This document shows positions 51,038-58,080 of a stretch of 64,000 nucleotides of DNA, one piece after another (position 1 is the stretch's first letter; every line of letters begins with the position of its first letter). This stretch comes from an uncultured Eubacteriales bacterium. GTDB lineage: Bacteria > Bacillota > Clostridia > Oscillospirales > CAG-272. The notes below the pieces were generated by a model that did no database searches, was not told the origin of the DNA, and worked only from the letters and a program-made list of their open reading frames with translations. The stretch is from assembly GCA_934796165.1 (NCBI GenBank), contig CAKVOU010000003.1, forward strand, positions 62,001 to 126,000, in the 5' to 3' direction. The position numbers and the translations under genes were made by a program.

Positions 51038-51691
51038 TCATTTTCCTGCCAGGGCAACCCGCAGCCGATGACCGGCGCTGCGCACCGCCGCATCTTCCTC
51101 CGATGTTTTCCACACATCAAGGAACCGCATGACTTTGCTTTTATCCGGAATACACCTCTCTTCTGCAAGGTCCGAAAGACCGTTCAGAATCGCGCAGCGG
51201 TTCCGGTAACCGCACCGGGGATACATTCCAAACAATGCGGAAAAGCCATCGGCACCGAGCGTGCAAAGCGAAAGCAGAATCTGGATCTTCACAAAAGCAG
51301 TCTCTTCCGCGGCAAGCCGATCCTCAAGAAACCGGATCGCCTCCATGCGGCACTGCTCCGGCGCCGCCTCGCCAAGACTCCGCATGGCATACGCCCGCAC
51401 CAGAGAATACTCTGAATCCGCCTTTTCCATCAGTGCCCGGAACACCCGCTCCGAACAGAACAGGCACAGGGAATCCGCCGCTTCCGCCTGCACGAGAAGC
51501 GACCTGTCCTGCAAAAGAATCAGCAGATTCCGTTCCGTCCGCTCACCAGGTTCCCGCAAAGCGGTTTCTTCTGCATACCGGACACGTTCTTCCACCGTGG
51601 TCAACCTGTACAGTTGCCGTCTGAATCCGGTATCCTCCGTTCCATCTGTCGGGAACAACTCAAGCAGTGATTCAATGGATCGGTCTTTCAT
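51038..51691 (-). CDS. HEAT-like helical repeat protein, function unknown
   Basis: 217 residues, almost all alpha-helical, with repeating units such as DRSLLVQAEAADSL and EYSLVRAYAMRSLGEA that resemble HEAT repeats. Such proteins are usually binding scaffolds. It follows the HExxH-protein gene by 42 bases in the same direction, so the two may be one unit. No enzyme motif. Confidence 0.65.
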   Translation of the reverse strand: MKDRSIESLLELFPTDGTEDTGFRRQLYRLTTVEERVRYAEETALREPGERTERNLLILLQDRSLLVQAEAADSLCLFCSERVFRALMEKADSEYSLVRAYAMRSLGEAAPEQCRMEAIRFLEDRLAAEETAFVKIQILLSLCTLGADGFSALFGMYPRCGYRNRCAILNGLSDLAEERCIPDKSKVMRFLDVWKTSEEDAAVRSAGHRLRVALAGK

Positions 51692-51733
51692 TGTTTCTCC
51701 TTCCCCGTTTGGTCAGGTATATACCGGGAAGCA

Positions 51734-52213
51734 CTATGGATGCTCCCTTGTCCCGGCATATGCCCTTAAAATGGTGTCTGCGCATCGGCTTGCCTGCCTC
51801 TCCTCTTTCTCTTTCGGGTCGTTTGTTGCCCTGACCCATTGAAAATAGTGCGTCAGTTCATGCGCAATTGAACAAAGAATACCTGCAAGCGCATTATCCT
51901 TTCCGTGTTTATTACAAGCCAAAAGATAATTCCCTTTTGAAACCCGGATACGGGGATACTCCATTCTGTCATACGGTTCATAAAAAATCGCGCTGACCCG
52001 TTCACCGTCTGACGCAACAATATACTCGGTGTTCTTGAGATACACCGTCACCCGGATGGGAAAAGCGTATTGCTCTCTTAACCAGTGACAAAACTCCTTG
52101 CAGGCGCGCTTTACTTCGTCGTCCACCAAAGAATCAATTTTTAAATAGAGTCCCGATTTCACATCTTTGTCCGAATAAAAATGGGGGACGTGAGGCTTCA
52201 ACCATATCGCCAT
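51734..52213 (-). CDS. Small HExxH (zincin-like) protein, function unknown
   Basis: 159 residues, soluble. HELTHYFQ near 120 carries a HExxH motif preceded by helix-forming residues, as in zinc metallopeptidases of the SprT/WLM type; a third ligand is not clear. The ATG at 52213 has GGAGG upstream, and the longer frame is rejected. It has its own promoter at 52365-52393 and is followed by the HEAT-like gene. Confidence 0.65.
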   Translation of the reverse strand: MAIWLKPHVPHFYSDKDVKSGLYLKIDSLVDDEVKRACKEFCHWLREQYAFPIRVTVYLKNTEYIVASDGERVSAIFYEPYDRMEYPRIRVSKGNYLLACNKHGKDNALAGILCSIAHELTHYFQWVRATNDPKEKEERQASRCADTILRAYAGTREHP

Positions 52214-52364
52214 AATTTTTCCTCCGGTTCTGCGTTTTGATCCGGTCAATGCTTCGGTAATGATGCCGTTCCGCGTGGCAGTCCGGTTCTTCCGGACGCA
52301 TTCCCGCACGATAGATTAAGCAGGAATTCTTCTTTCCCGCTGACACTCTTTGCTTTTCAAATTC

Positions 52365-52393
52365 ATTGTATCAGCTTTACCGTAATATAGCAA
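52365..52393 (-). promoter_or_regulatory. Promoter of the HExxH-protein gene
   Basis: On the minus strand TTGCTA (52393-52388), 17 bases, TACAAT (52370-52365). Confidence 0.6.
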
Positions 52394-52462
52394 TGATTTC
52401 CCCATATATTTTCCAGGCAATTTGTATCAACCCTCGGCGGGGATTTTAACTATACGCATTTT

Positions 52463-52477
52463 CTCACTGTGAGAATA
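52463..52477. promoter_or_regulatory. Palindrome, possible operator
   Basis: TTCTCACTGTGAGAA has 7-bp arms around a single central base. It is flanked by direct copies of ATACGCA at 52454-52460 and 52477-52483. It is about 70 bases upstream of the HExxH-gene promoter and 40 bases from the tRNA terminator. Confidence 0.45.
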
Positions 52478-52513
52478 CGCAATATACAATGAAATAATTA
52501 TGCATAAAATAAC

Positions 52514-52540
52514 AAAAAACCAGAGGTCATCCCTCTGGTT
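52514..52540 (-). terminator. Intrinsic terminator of tRNA-Ser
   Basis: A 9-bp stem (52518-52526 with 52532-52540), 5-base loop, and T tract on the minus strand. Confidence 0.9.
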
Positions 52541-52546
52541 CTATGC

Positions 52547-52636
52547 TGGCGGAGAAGGCGGGGATTGAACCCGCGCGCCGGTTACCCGACCTAACAGTTT
52601 AGCAAACTGCCCCCTTAACCACTTGGGTACTTCTCC
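52547..52636 (-). tRNA. tRNA-Ser(GCU)
   Basis: 90 bases with an encoded CCA. The acceptor stem is GGAGAAG/CTTCTCC with G discriminator, the anticodon loop TTGCTAA gives GCU (reads AGC/AGU), and a long variable arm marks a class II tRNA. The T loop GGTTCAATCC is intact. It has its own perfect promoter and terminator. Confidence 0.96.
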
Positions 52637-52671
52637 ACAGAAAACAGATGGCTCATTGAGCCACGCAAATT

Positions 52672-52700
52672 ATTATAACGGATTCCGGCGGCGTTGTCAA
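52672..52700 (-). promoter_or_regulatory. Perfect-consensus promoter of tRNA-Ser
   Basis: On the minus strand TTGACA (52700-52695), 17 bases, TATAAT (52677-52672). A 15-base palindrome TGGCTCATTGAGCCA (52649-52663) lies in the 5' leader and may aid processing. Confidence 0.85.
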
Positions 52701-52820
52701 GGGCTTTTTACAAAAACATCCGGGAAATCCGCGGAAAATACGCCCCGGGATCTCCGGTCCGCTTCCCGGTGCGGACGTCGGTACGGCGACGCGCACTGTC
52801 GCATCGCCGGTCTATCAAAG

Positions 52821-52848
52821 CCCCGCCTGCCGCGTGCGGCAGGCGGGG
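52821..52848 (-). terminator. Terminator-like hairpin after the DUF308-like gene
   Basis: A perfect 13-bp GC stem (52821-52833 with 52836-52848) with a 2-base loop, 12 bases after the stop; the T tract is weak. Confidence 0.65.
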
Positions 52849-52859
52849 ACAGGTTTCGG

Positions 52860-53795
52860 TTACTTTTTGCCGAACAGCTCTTTGATCCGGTCATCGGAGG
52901 CAGGAGCGTTTTCGTTCTTTCCCGCTTCGGGGACAGATTTTCCCGGATTTCCGTCCGTTTTTTCAACCGGCTTTTCAGCGGGCTTTTCCGTTGATTTCTC
53001 CGCAGACTTATCCGCAGACTTGTCCGCTTGTTTCTTTGCCGGCTGTTCTGCCGGTTTCCCCGCCGTTTTGTCCTTGGATCTTTCGGCGTTTTTTCCGGAA
53101 TCCTTTTCGGCTTTGTCTCCGTCTGCAGCTCTGTCGGACTTCTCCGCCCGCGCCTGTTTGTCCACACCCGTTTCCGCAAATCCGTCAACAGGGACCGGTG
53201 CGCCGTCCGCGGGAACCACTGCCAGCGCCCTTTCCGCCTTGCGCGCACGGATGTGCATGAGAACATTGATCACAAAGCTGAGCACACCGTCGGTCATAAG
53301 CAGAATGTTTGTATACAGTCTGTAAAAGTCCTGCTTGTCCGCAAACGGGTTGATGATGACCAGAACATCCGCCGCGATGAGGAGCACCGCGATGATCAGC
53401 ACGGGGATCCACGTCCGCCTCTTCATGCCGATCAGCTGAATGGCATTCTGCACCTTGATGATGGAGGTCATGAGCATACAGACACCGAGCAGGACGAGGA
53501 GCAGGTCGCCGATCTTCGACGCGGCGATCATCATGCAGACACCCGCGATGACGGCAAACGCGCCGAACGAGAATTCATAGGAATACAGGTCTCGGAACGA
53601 TCCCTGCAGGAAATACCGCGCGATCATGACGGTACCGCTGACGATCACACAGGTCGCAAGCACGATGGCGACCACGCGCGGGTTGATGTCCGGAACAAAC
53701 TGGAACAGAGCACCGATGAGAATGTAACAAAGCGGGAACACGATCAGAAACACCGAGTTCTGGAGTTGGGTACGAAACGGAGTTTTCATCAGCAT
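52860..53795 (-). CDS. DUF308/HdeD-like membrane protein with Lys/Ala-rich tail
   Basis: About 311 residues. Six membrane helices fill the first 210 residues, and a KVQNAIQL-like segment after helix 4 is typical of DUF308/HdeD proteins. The last 100 residues are a soluble tail of repeated K-S/P-A-E-K units. Function is unknown; HdeD relates to acid stress in enterobacteria. The start is uncertain: ATG at 53795 has only CAAGG, and a TTG at 53846 would add 17 residues. Confidence 0.72.
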   Translation of the reverse strand: MLMKTPFRTQLQNSVFLIVFPLCYILIGALFQFVPDINPRVVAIVLATCVIVSGTVMIARYFLQGSFRDLYSYEFSFGAFAVIAGVCMMIAASKIGDLLLVLLGVCMLMTSIIKVQNAIQLIGMKRRTWIPVLIIAVLLIAADVLVIINPFADKQDFYRLYTNILLMTDGVLSFVINVLMHIRARKAERALAVVPADGAPVPVDGFAETGVDKQARAEKSDRAADGDKAEKDSGKNAERSKDKTAGKPAEQPAKKQADKSADKSAEKSTEKPAEKPVEKTDGNPGKSVPEAGKNENAPASDDRIKELFGKK

Positions 53796-53897
53796 GACCT
53801 TGGCTTCCGGATTGTGGAAGCGTCCTTTCTTATGATATTCCGACAATTTGTCCGACAGCCGACCGGCGGCAAGCCGCAGGCAGCCGGAGACTCACTG

Positions 53898-54416
53898 CTA
53901 CTCCTCTTTTTTACGGCGGAAGACGAGCAGCTTGCTGAACACATAGTTGGCAATGACCACGATGACAGCGGCAACCGCTTTGGAAAGCAGCTCCGCAAGG
54001 TTACGGTTTTTCCCGAGGAGGAACACGGAGATCATTCCGGGGAAAACCGCGCCGAGCGCAAGCGTTCCGCCGTAAGTGATTCCGTAATCGAGAAAGAAGG
54101 TGACAAGCCGGGAACCCGCAAAGGTTCCGAGCTGGCGGGTGGTGGACGCCGACGGATCCGCCGTGGTGAACACCCATTTCTTGTTGGTGAAGAACGCGAA
54201 CAGCACGGCGGCAATCCACTGGATCACCTGTGCGGCGGTGTACAGAATGAGGTATCTTGCCGAGGTCGTTTCCTCCGCGGGAATACCGACCACTGCTCTG
54301 CCGCCGATCATGATTCCGTAATAAACGATCCAGCTGACAAGCGTCGTCAGCACGCCGAACACGAGATACAGAAGGATCTCACGGTGCGCCCGGCAGAAGG
54401 CTTTGAGCTTTTCCAC
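53898..54416 (-). CDS. GtrA family membrane protein
   Basis: 172 residues with four membrane helices and the GtrA pattern (FGVLTTLVSWIVYY near 17-30; FFTNKKWVF in the middle). GtrA proteins are thought to move polyprenyl-linked sugars across the membrane or help wall polysaccharide assembly. GTG at 54416 is chosen because AGAGGA lies 7 bases upstream; the ATG at 54452 abuts its only AAAGG site. It is followed by the DUF308-like gene in the same direction. Confidence 0.82.
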   Translation of the reverse strand: MEKLKAFCRAHREILLYLVFGVLTTLVSWIVYYGIMIGGRAVVGIPAEETTSARYLILYTAAQVIQWIAAVLFAFFTNKKWVFTTADPSASTTRQLGTFAGSRLVTFFLDYGITYGGTLALGAVFPGMISVFLLGKNRNLAELLSKAVAAVIVVIANYVFSKLLVFRRKKEE

Positions 54417-54608
54417 AGTATTTTCCTCTGCCCCCGGGCAGACCGGGAGCATCCTTTCTTTGTTTGCATCGGGGACGCGGCAGCACGCGGCAAGAGTGAC
54501 GATGATTACCGCAACGCCGCAGTTACATTGACGTTCCTTTTGCGGTCATACCCGTCGGCGTTTCCGGACAGCCGGGCAATCCCGCGCGTTGGGTAGCGGG
54601 AACCCGGA

Positions 54609-56057
54609 TCAGCCACCGATACTCCATGTCGTCCCTTCTTTGGTATCGAGCAGGGTCACGCCCATTTGGGAAAGCTCCGCACGGATGCGGTCGGCTTCGG
54701 CGTAATTCTTTGCCTTTTTCGCCTCGGCACGGAGAGCGATCATGCTCTCCACCTTTTCGCGGAGCGCGGGATCGACGTCGGGAGCGGCGTTTTTTTCCTC
54801 CGCCTGCTTCTCTTCCGCAAGACGAAGCTCCGCCGCGCCTTCTATGAGCCCGAGGGACAGCACGCGGTCAAAATCCGCAATGAGAGCGAGCTTGGTCACG
54901 TCGTCCGTCTTTGCCTTGAGCACGTCGAACACGGCGGTCACGGCAAGAGACGTATTGAGGTCGTTGTCCAGCGCGTCGGTGAACTGCTTTTTGTACTCCG
55001 CAAATACAACGGGATCGGTCTTCCCGTCGCCCGCCCTCAGAGCGGCGATCCGACGGAGCAGTTTTTCATATGCGCCTGCGGCGTTGTCGAGGTTTTCCCA
55101 TGTAAATACGAGATTCTTTCTGTAATGCGACTGGAGGCAGAAGTAGCGATAGGCAAGCGGGCGGTAGCCTTTTTCTTCCAGCAGGCTGACCGTGAGGAAT
55201 TCGCCCTTGGACTTGGACATTTTGCCCGACGAGGTGTTGAGGTGATGCACGTGGAACCACCAGTTGCACCACTTGTGCCCCGTGTAAGACTCGGACTGCG
55301 CGATCTCGTTGGTGTGGTGCGGGAAGGCGTTGTCAATGCCGCCGCAGTGGATGTCCAGCCGCTCGCCGAGATATTTCAAGGCAATCGAGGAGCACTCAAT
55401 GTGCCAGCCGGGATAGCCGACGCCCCACGGGGAGTCCCACTTGAGCGCCTGATCTTCAAACTTGGATTTGGTGAACCAGAGCACAAAGTCGTTCTTGTTG
55501 CGCTTGTTTCCGTCCGCCTCCACGCCCTCTCTCACGCCGACGGCGAGGTCCTCCTCGTTGAAATCGTTGAAGATATAGTACTGCTTCAGCTTGGACGTGT
55601 CGAAGTACACGTTTCCGCCTGCGCGGTACGCATACCCGGTGTCCAGCAGTTTTTCGATGACGCGGATGAAATCCGCAATGCAGCCCGTCGCGGGCTGTAC
55701 GATATCGGGACGCTTGATGTTCAGTTTTTCGCAGTCGGAAAAGAACGCGTCGGTGTAGAACTTCGCGATCTGCATGACGGTCTTGTGCTCTCTCTCGGCG
55801 CCCTTGAGCATCTTGTCCTCGCCCGTATCCGCGTCGGAGGTCAGGTGCCCCACGTCGGTGATGTTCATGACGCGGGTCACGTCGTACCCGAGGTAACGGA
55901 GATACTTTTCCAGCACGTCCTCCATGATATAGGTACGCAGATTGCCGATGTGCGCGTAGTGATAGACCGTCGGTCCGCAGGTGTACATGGACACCTTGCC
56001 CGGCGTATTCGGTACAAACTCATCGCGGCTTCTGGTCGCGGAATTATAAAGCAGCAT
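54609..56057 (-). CDS. cysS: Cysteinyl-tRNA synthetase
   Basis: 482 residues, class I synthetase. CGPTVYHYAHIGN holds the first zinc Cys and the HIGH-type signature, GWHIECSS further zinc ligands, and KMSKSKG the KMSKS loop. The C-terminal anticodon-binding part is complete. It has its own promoter. Confidence 0.96.
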   Translation of the reverse strand: MLLYNSATRSRDEFVPNTPGKVSMYTCGPTVYHYAHIGNLRTYIMEDVLEKYLRYLGYDVTRVMNITDVGHLTSDADTGEDKMLKGAEREHKTVMQIAKFYTDAFFSDCEKLNIKRPDIVQPATGCIADFIRVIEKLLDTGYAYRAGGNVYFDTSKLKQYYIFNDFNEEDLAVGVREGVEADGNKRNKNDFVLWFTKSKFEDQALKWDSPWGVGYPGWHIECSSIALKYLGERLDIHCGGIDNAFPHHTNEIAQSESYTGHKWCNWWFHVHHLNTSSGKMSKSKGEFLTVSLLEEKGYRPLAYRYFCLQSHYRKNLVFTWENLDNAAGAYEKLLRRIAALRAGDGKTDPVVFAEYKKQFTDALDNDLNTSLAVTAVFDVLKAKTDDVTKLALIADFDRVLSLGLIEGAAELRLAEEKQAEEKNAAPDVDPALREKVESMIALRAEAKKAKNYAEADRIRAELSQMGVTLLDTKEGTTWSIGG

Positions 56058-56119
56058 GACGGATTCCTTTCCTTATGGCAGAGGGAAGCGGGCAATTCTG
56101 CCGCGTCTTCCGAACATTC

Positions 56120-56148
56120 AGTATAGCATATTCCGCGGAAATTGTCAA
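56120..56148 (-). promoter_or_regulatory. Promoter of cysS
   Basis: On the minus strand TTGACA (56148-56143), 17 bases, TATACT (56125-56120). Confidence 0.8.
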
Positions 56149-56173
56149 TTCCGGCGCGGTATCCGGCGCGGTA

Positions 56174-56788
56174 TCAGCGGGAGGGGAATTTCTTTTTCGG
56201 TTTCCCCGTCCCGCGGTTTCCGGCAGGCTTTTTCTTTTTCACCGAAAACCCGAACGAGCCGAGCTTTTTACCGAGAGCAAAGTATTCGCCGTGGGAATAT
56301 GCGAGCAGGTGTGCGCGTTCCATGTGCAGCTTGCCGCCGTCGTCGATGAGCGACGGGTCGATGTCCACCGCCGTGATATCGGCAAGGAACATATCGTGCG
56401 AGCCGAGCGGGATAACGTCGGTCACCCGGCATTCGAGCGACACGGGTGCCTCGGCAAGCGTCGGGCAGGATACGGTGTTCGCCGCTTCCTTGTGCAGCCC
56501 GAATTTTGCGAACTTATCGACCTTTGCCCCGGTCAGCACGCCGCAGGCGTCGGTCACGCGCGCAAGCTCCGCAGTCGTCAGGTTGATGACGAATTCCCCG
56601 CTCTCGCGGATGAGATGATGGGAATATCTCGACGGGCGCACCGAAATATAGGTTTTCGGCGGATCGCTGCAAAGGATCCCTGTCCATGCGACGGTCAGAA
56701 TGCCCGGATGTTCCATGGTTCCCGTCGTGACCAGCGTCGCGGGAACGGGGGCGAGCAGCGTGCCGCCCTTCCATTGTACTTTTGACAT
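56174..56788 (-). CDS. Flavin reductase family protein
   Basis: 204 residues, split-barrel FMN-binding flavoprotein of the flavin reductase/FlaRed group (PVPATLVTT near 14-22; SDPPKTYISVRPSRYS about 42-57; GEFVINL). These reduce flavins or transfer hydride with NAD(P)H. The tail after 190 is Lys-rich. The ATG at 56788 follows GGAAGGA. A perfect promoter lies about 165 bases upstream. Confidence 0.87.
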   Translation of the reverse strand: MSKVQWKGGTLLAPVPATLVTTGTMEHPGILTVAWTGILCSDPPKTYISVRPSRYSHHLIRESGEFVINLTTAELARVTDACGVLTGAKVDKFAKFGLHKEAANTVSCPTLAEAPVSLECRVTDVIPLGSHDMFLADITAVDIDPSLIDDGGKLHMERAHLLAYSHGEYFALGKKLGSFGFSVKKKKPAGNRGTGKPKKKFPSR

Positions 56789-56954
56789 TTGTTTTTCCTT
56801 CCCGATTTTGACTTCGGGCATCCGCGCCCGGCTTTTCCGTTTGAGCAGGAAACACTCTCTTTGTCCCTTAGAAATTCAGCTTTTTTTGCCTGCGGTCCCT
56901 CCTGCAAAGAAGGACCCCCGTCCATTTTCTGCTCCCCCGCGTCTATGATCTTTT

Positions 56955-56983
56955 ATTATAGCAAACTCCGTGCGGATTGTCAA
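56955..56983 (-). promoter_or_regulatory. Perfect-consensus promoter of the flavin reductase gene
   Basis: On the minus strand TTGACA (56983-56978), 17 bases, TATAAT (56960-56955). A leader of roughly 160 bases has a GGTCC/GGACC hairpin. Confidence 0.8.
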
Positions 56984-57009
56984 TCGTGGGTCGATAACGT
57001 TTTTCGGGC

Positions 57010-57045
57010 AAAAAACCCCGGTCGCCGCAAATGCGGCGACCGGGG
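57010..57045 (-). terminator. Intrinsic terminator of the anchored-protein gene
   Basis: A perfect 14-bp stem (57016-57029 with 57032-57045), 2-base loop, then six T on the minus strand. Confidence 0.92.
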
Positions 57046-57057
57046 AGCTTCCGATGC

Positions 57058-57939
57058 TCAGTCGGAAAAACGGACGGTTTTTGCGTATTCGATATACTGC
57101 TGCCGGAAACTTTCGGCGTTTTTCTCCTGTGTGACGAACTGCACCGTCCAGAACGCCTTGCCGGACTTGTAAAATACGGTGAAATAGTCGTAGGTCTTCC
57201 CGTCGGTGCCTTTGGAGCGATAATCCGTATAGGTCAGCCCGTTCCCGTGCTGAAGCGATGCGGCGGTAAATTTTGACTGGTTCGCCTCGATCACGATTTC
57301 ACCGTAGTCGTCCAGCGACAACGCGGACACACCGGGGCCGGCATCAAAGCCCTCGCGCAGAACCAGCACAAGCGTGTTTCCGGACTCGTAGCAGACCTGC
57401 TCACCCTCATAGGCAGCCTTTTTGAAGTCGCCCGTCAGCGTAACGGTCATCTCGCCGGTGACAAACTCTTTCGGTTGTGTCTTTGCGCGGTTGATCCCCC
57501 TTACGGCGCCGATCACCGTGCCAACCGCCGCACCGACAAGAACTGCAATCAGGAGAATCATCAGCCCCTTCCGCTTGGCGCTCTTACGGTTGTCCGTTAC
57601 CTCTGCACCGGTGTTTCCGTCAAAGCGGAACGCGTTGCCGATCGCCGGGTTGAAATGGCATTTGCCGCTGAGCGAAAGGTCGCCCTCCCCTGCCGGGATC
57701 ACATAAAAATCATTGCAAATCTCCCGGCTCATCTTGTCAGCCGCGACGTACAGCCGTCTGTCCAGGTCGCTCTCCGGGATCTCAAAGCTCTTTTCTTCCC
57801 CGTTTTTGAGTTCTCCCAGCTTCCGGAGCGGATGATTGTCGATCTCCAGATCCGTTCCGTTCGGATCCTCCAGATACACCTTCAGCTTTGCCGCGCAGCC
57901 GACAAAGGTTTTATTTCTCCTGATTGTCACTGTTTTCAT
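57058..57939 (-). CDS. Single-helix membrane-anchored protein, function unknown
   Basis: 293 residues. An N-terminal beta-rich cytosolic part (1-120) precedes one membrane helix (about 125-148), and a C-terminal extracellular part (155-293) has a repeated aromatic-rich strand pattern ending in a region like stress-response lipoproteins. I do not recognise the family. It has its own promoter (57992-58020) and terminator. Confidence 0.7.
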   Translation of the reverse strand: MKTVTIRRNKTFVGCAAKLKVYLEDPNGTDLEIDNHPLRKLGELKNGEEKSFEIPESDLDRRLYVAADKMSREICNDFYVIPAGEGDLSLSGKCHFNPAIGNAFRFDGNTGAEVTDNRKSAKRKGLMILLIAVLVGAAVGTVIGAVRGINRAKTQPKEFVTGEMTVTLTGDFKKAAYEGEQVCYESGNTLVLVLREGFDAGPGVSALSLDDYGEIVIEANQSKFTAASLQHGNGLTYTDYRSKGTDGKTYDYFTVFYKSGKAFWTVQFVTQEKNAESFRQQYIEYAKTVRFSD

Positions 57940-57991
57940 AACGACATTCCCTTCTCATATGTATTTTTCATAAGGCAGTGGAACCATGCAC

Positions 57992-58020
57992 AGTATACCA
58001 TATTCTGTAACAGGATGCAA
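57992..58020 (-). promoter_or_regulatory. Promoter of the anchored-protein gene
   Basis: On the minus strand TTGCAT (58020-58015), 17 bases, TATACT (57997-57992). Confidence 0.65.
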
Positions 58021-58041
58021 GAGTTTCTGCTATTTCCCGAC

Positions 58042-58073
58042 AAAAAATCGGGCGACCGAAGATCGGTCGCCCG
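58042..58073 (-). terminator. Intrinsic terminator of the glycosidase unit
   Basis: An 11-bp stem (58049-58059 with 58063-58073), 3-base loop, then A-T6 on the minus strand. Confidence 0.88.
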
Positions 58074-58080
58074 GCTTGGG

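Larger units (their letters stand above)
52214..52546. other. AT-rich intergenic region upstream of the HExxH gene
   Basis: It contains the gene's promoter, a perfect 15-base palindrome flanked by ATACGCA repeats, and the tRNA terminator. No further gene is supported. Confidence 0.6.

Noticed and set aside
52547..52636. tRNA-Ser as an integration site of a mobile element
   Set aside because: No integrase, no second copy of the tRNA 3' end and no change to foreign gene content beside it.
56695..56925. 76-codon ORF in the leader of the flavin reductase gene
   Set aside because: No ribosome site at its ATG, it overlaps the real start, and its sequence is low complexity.
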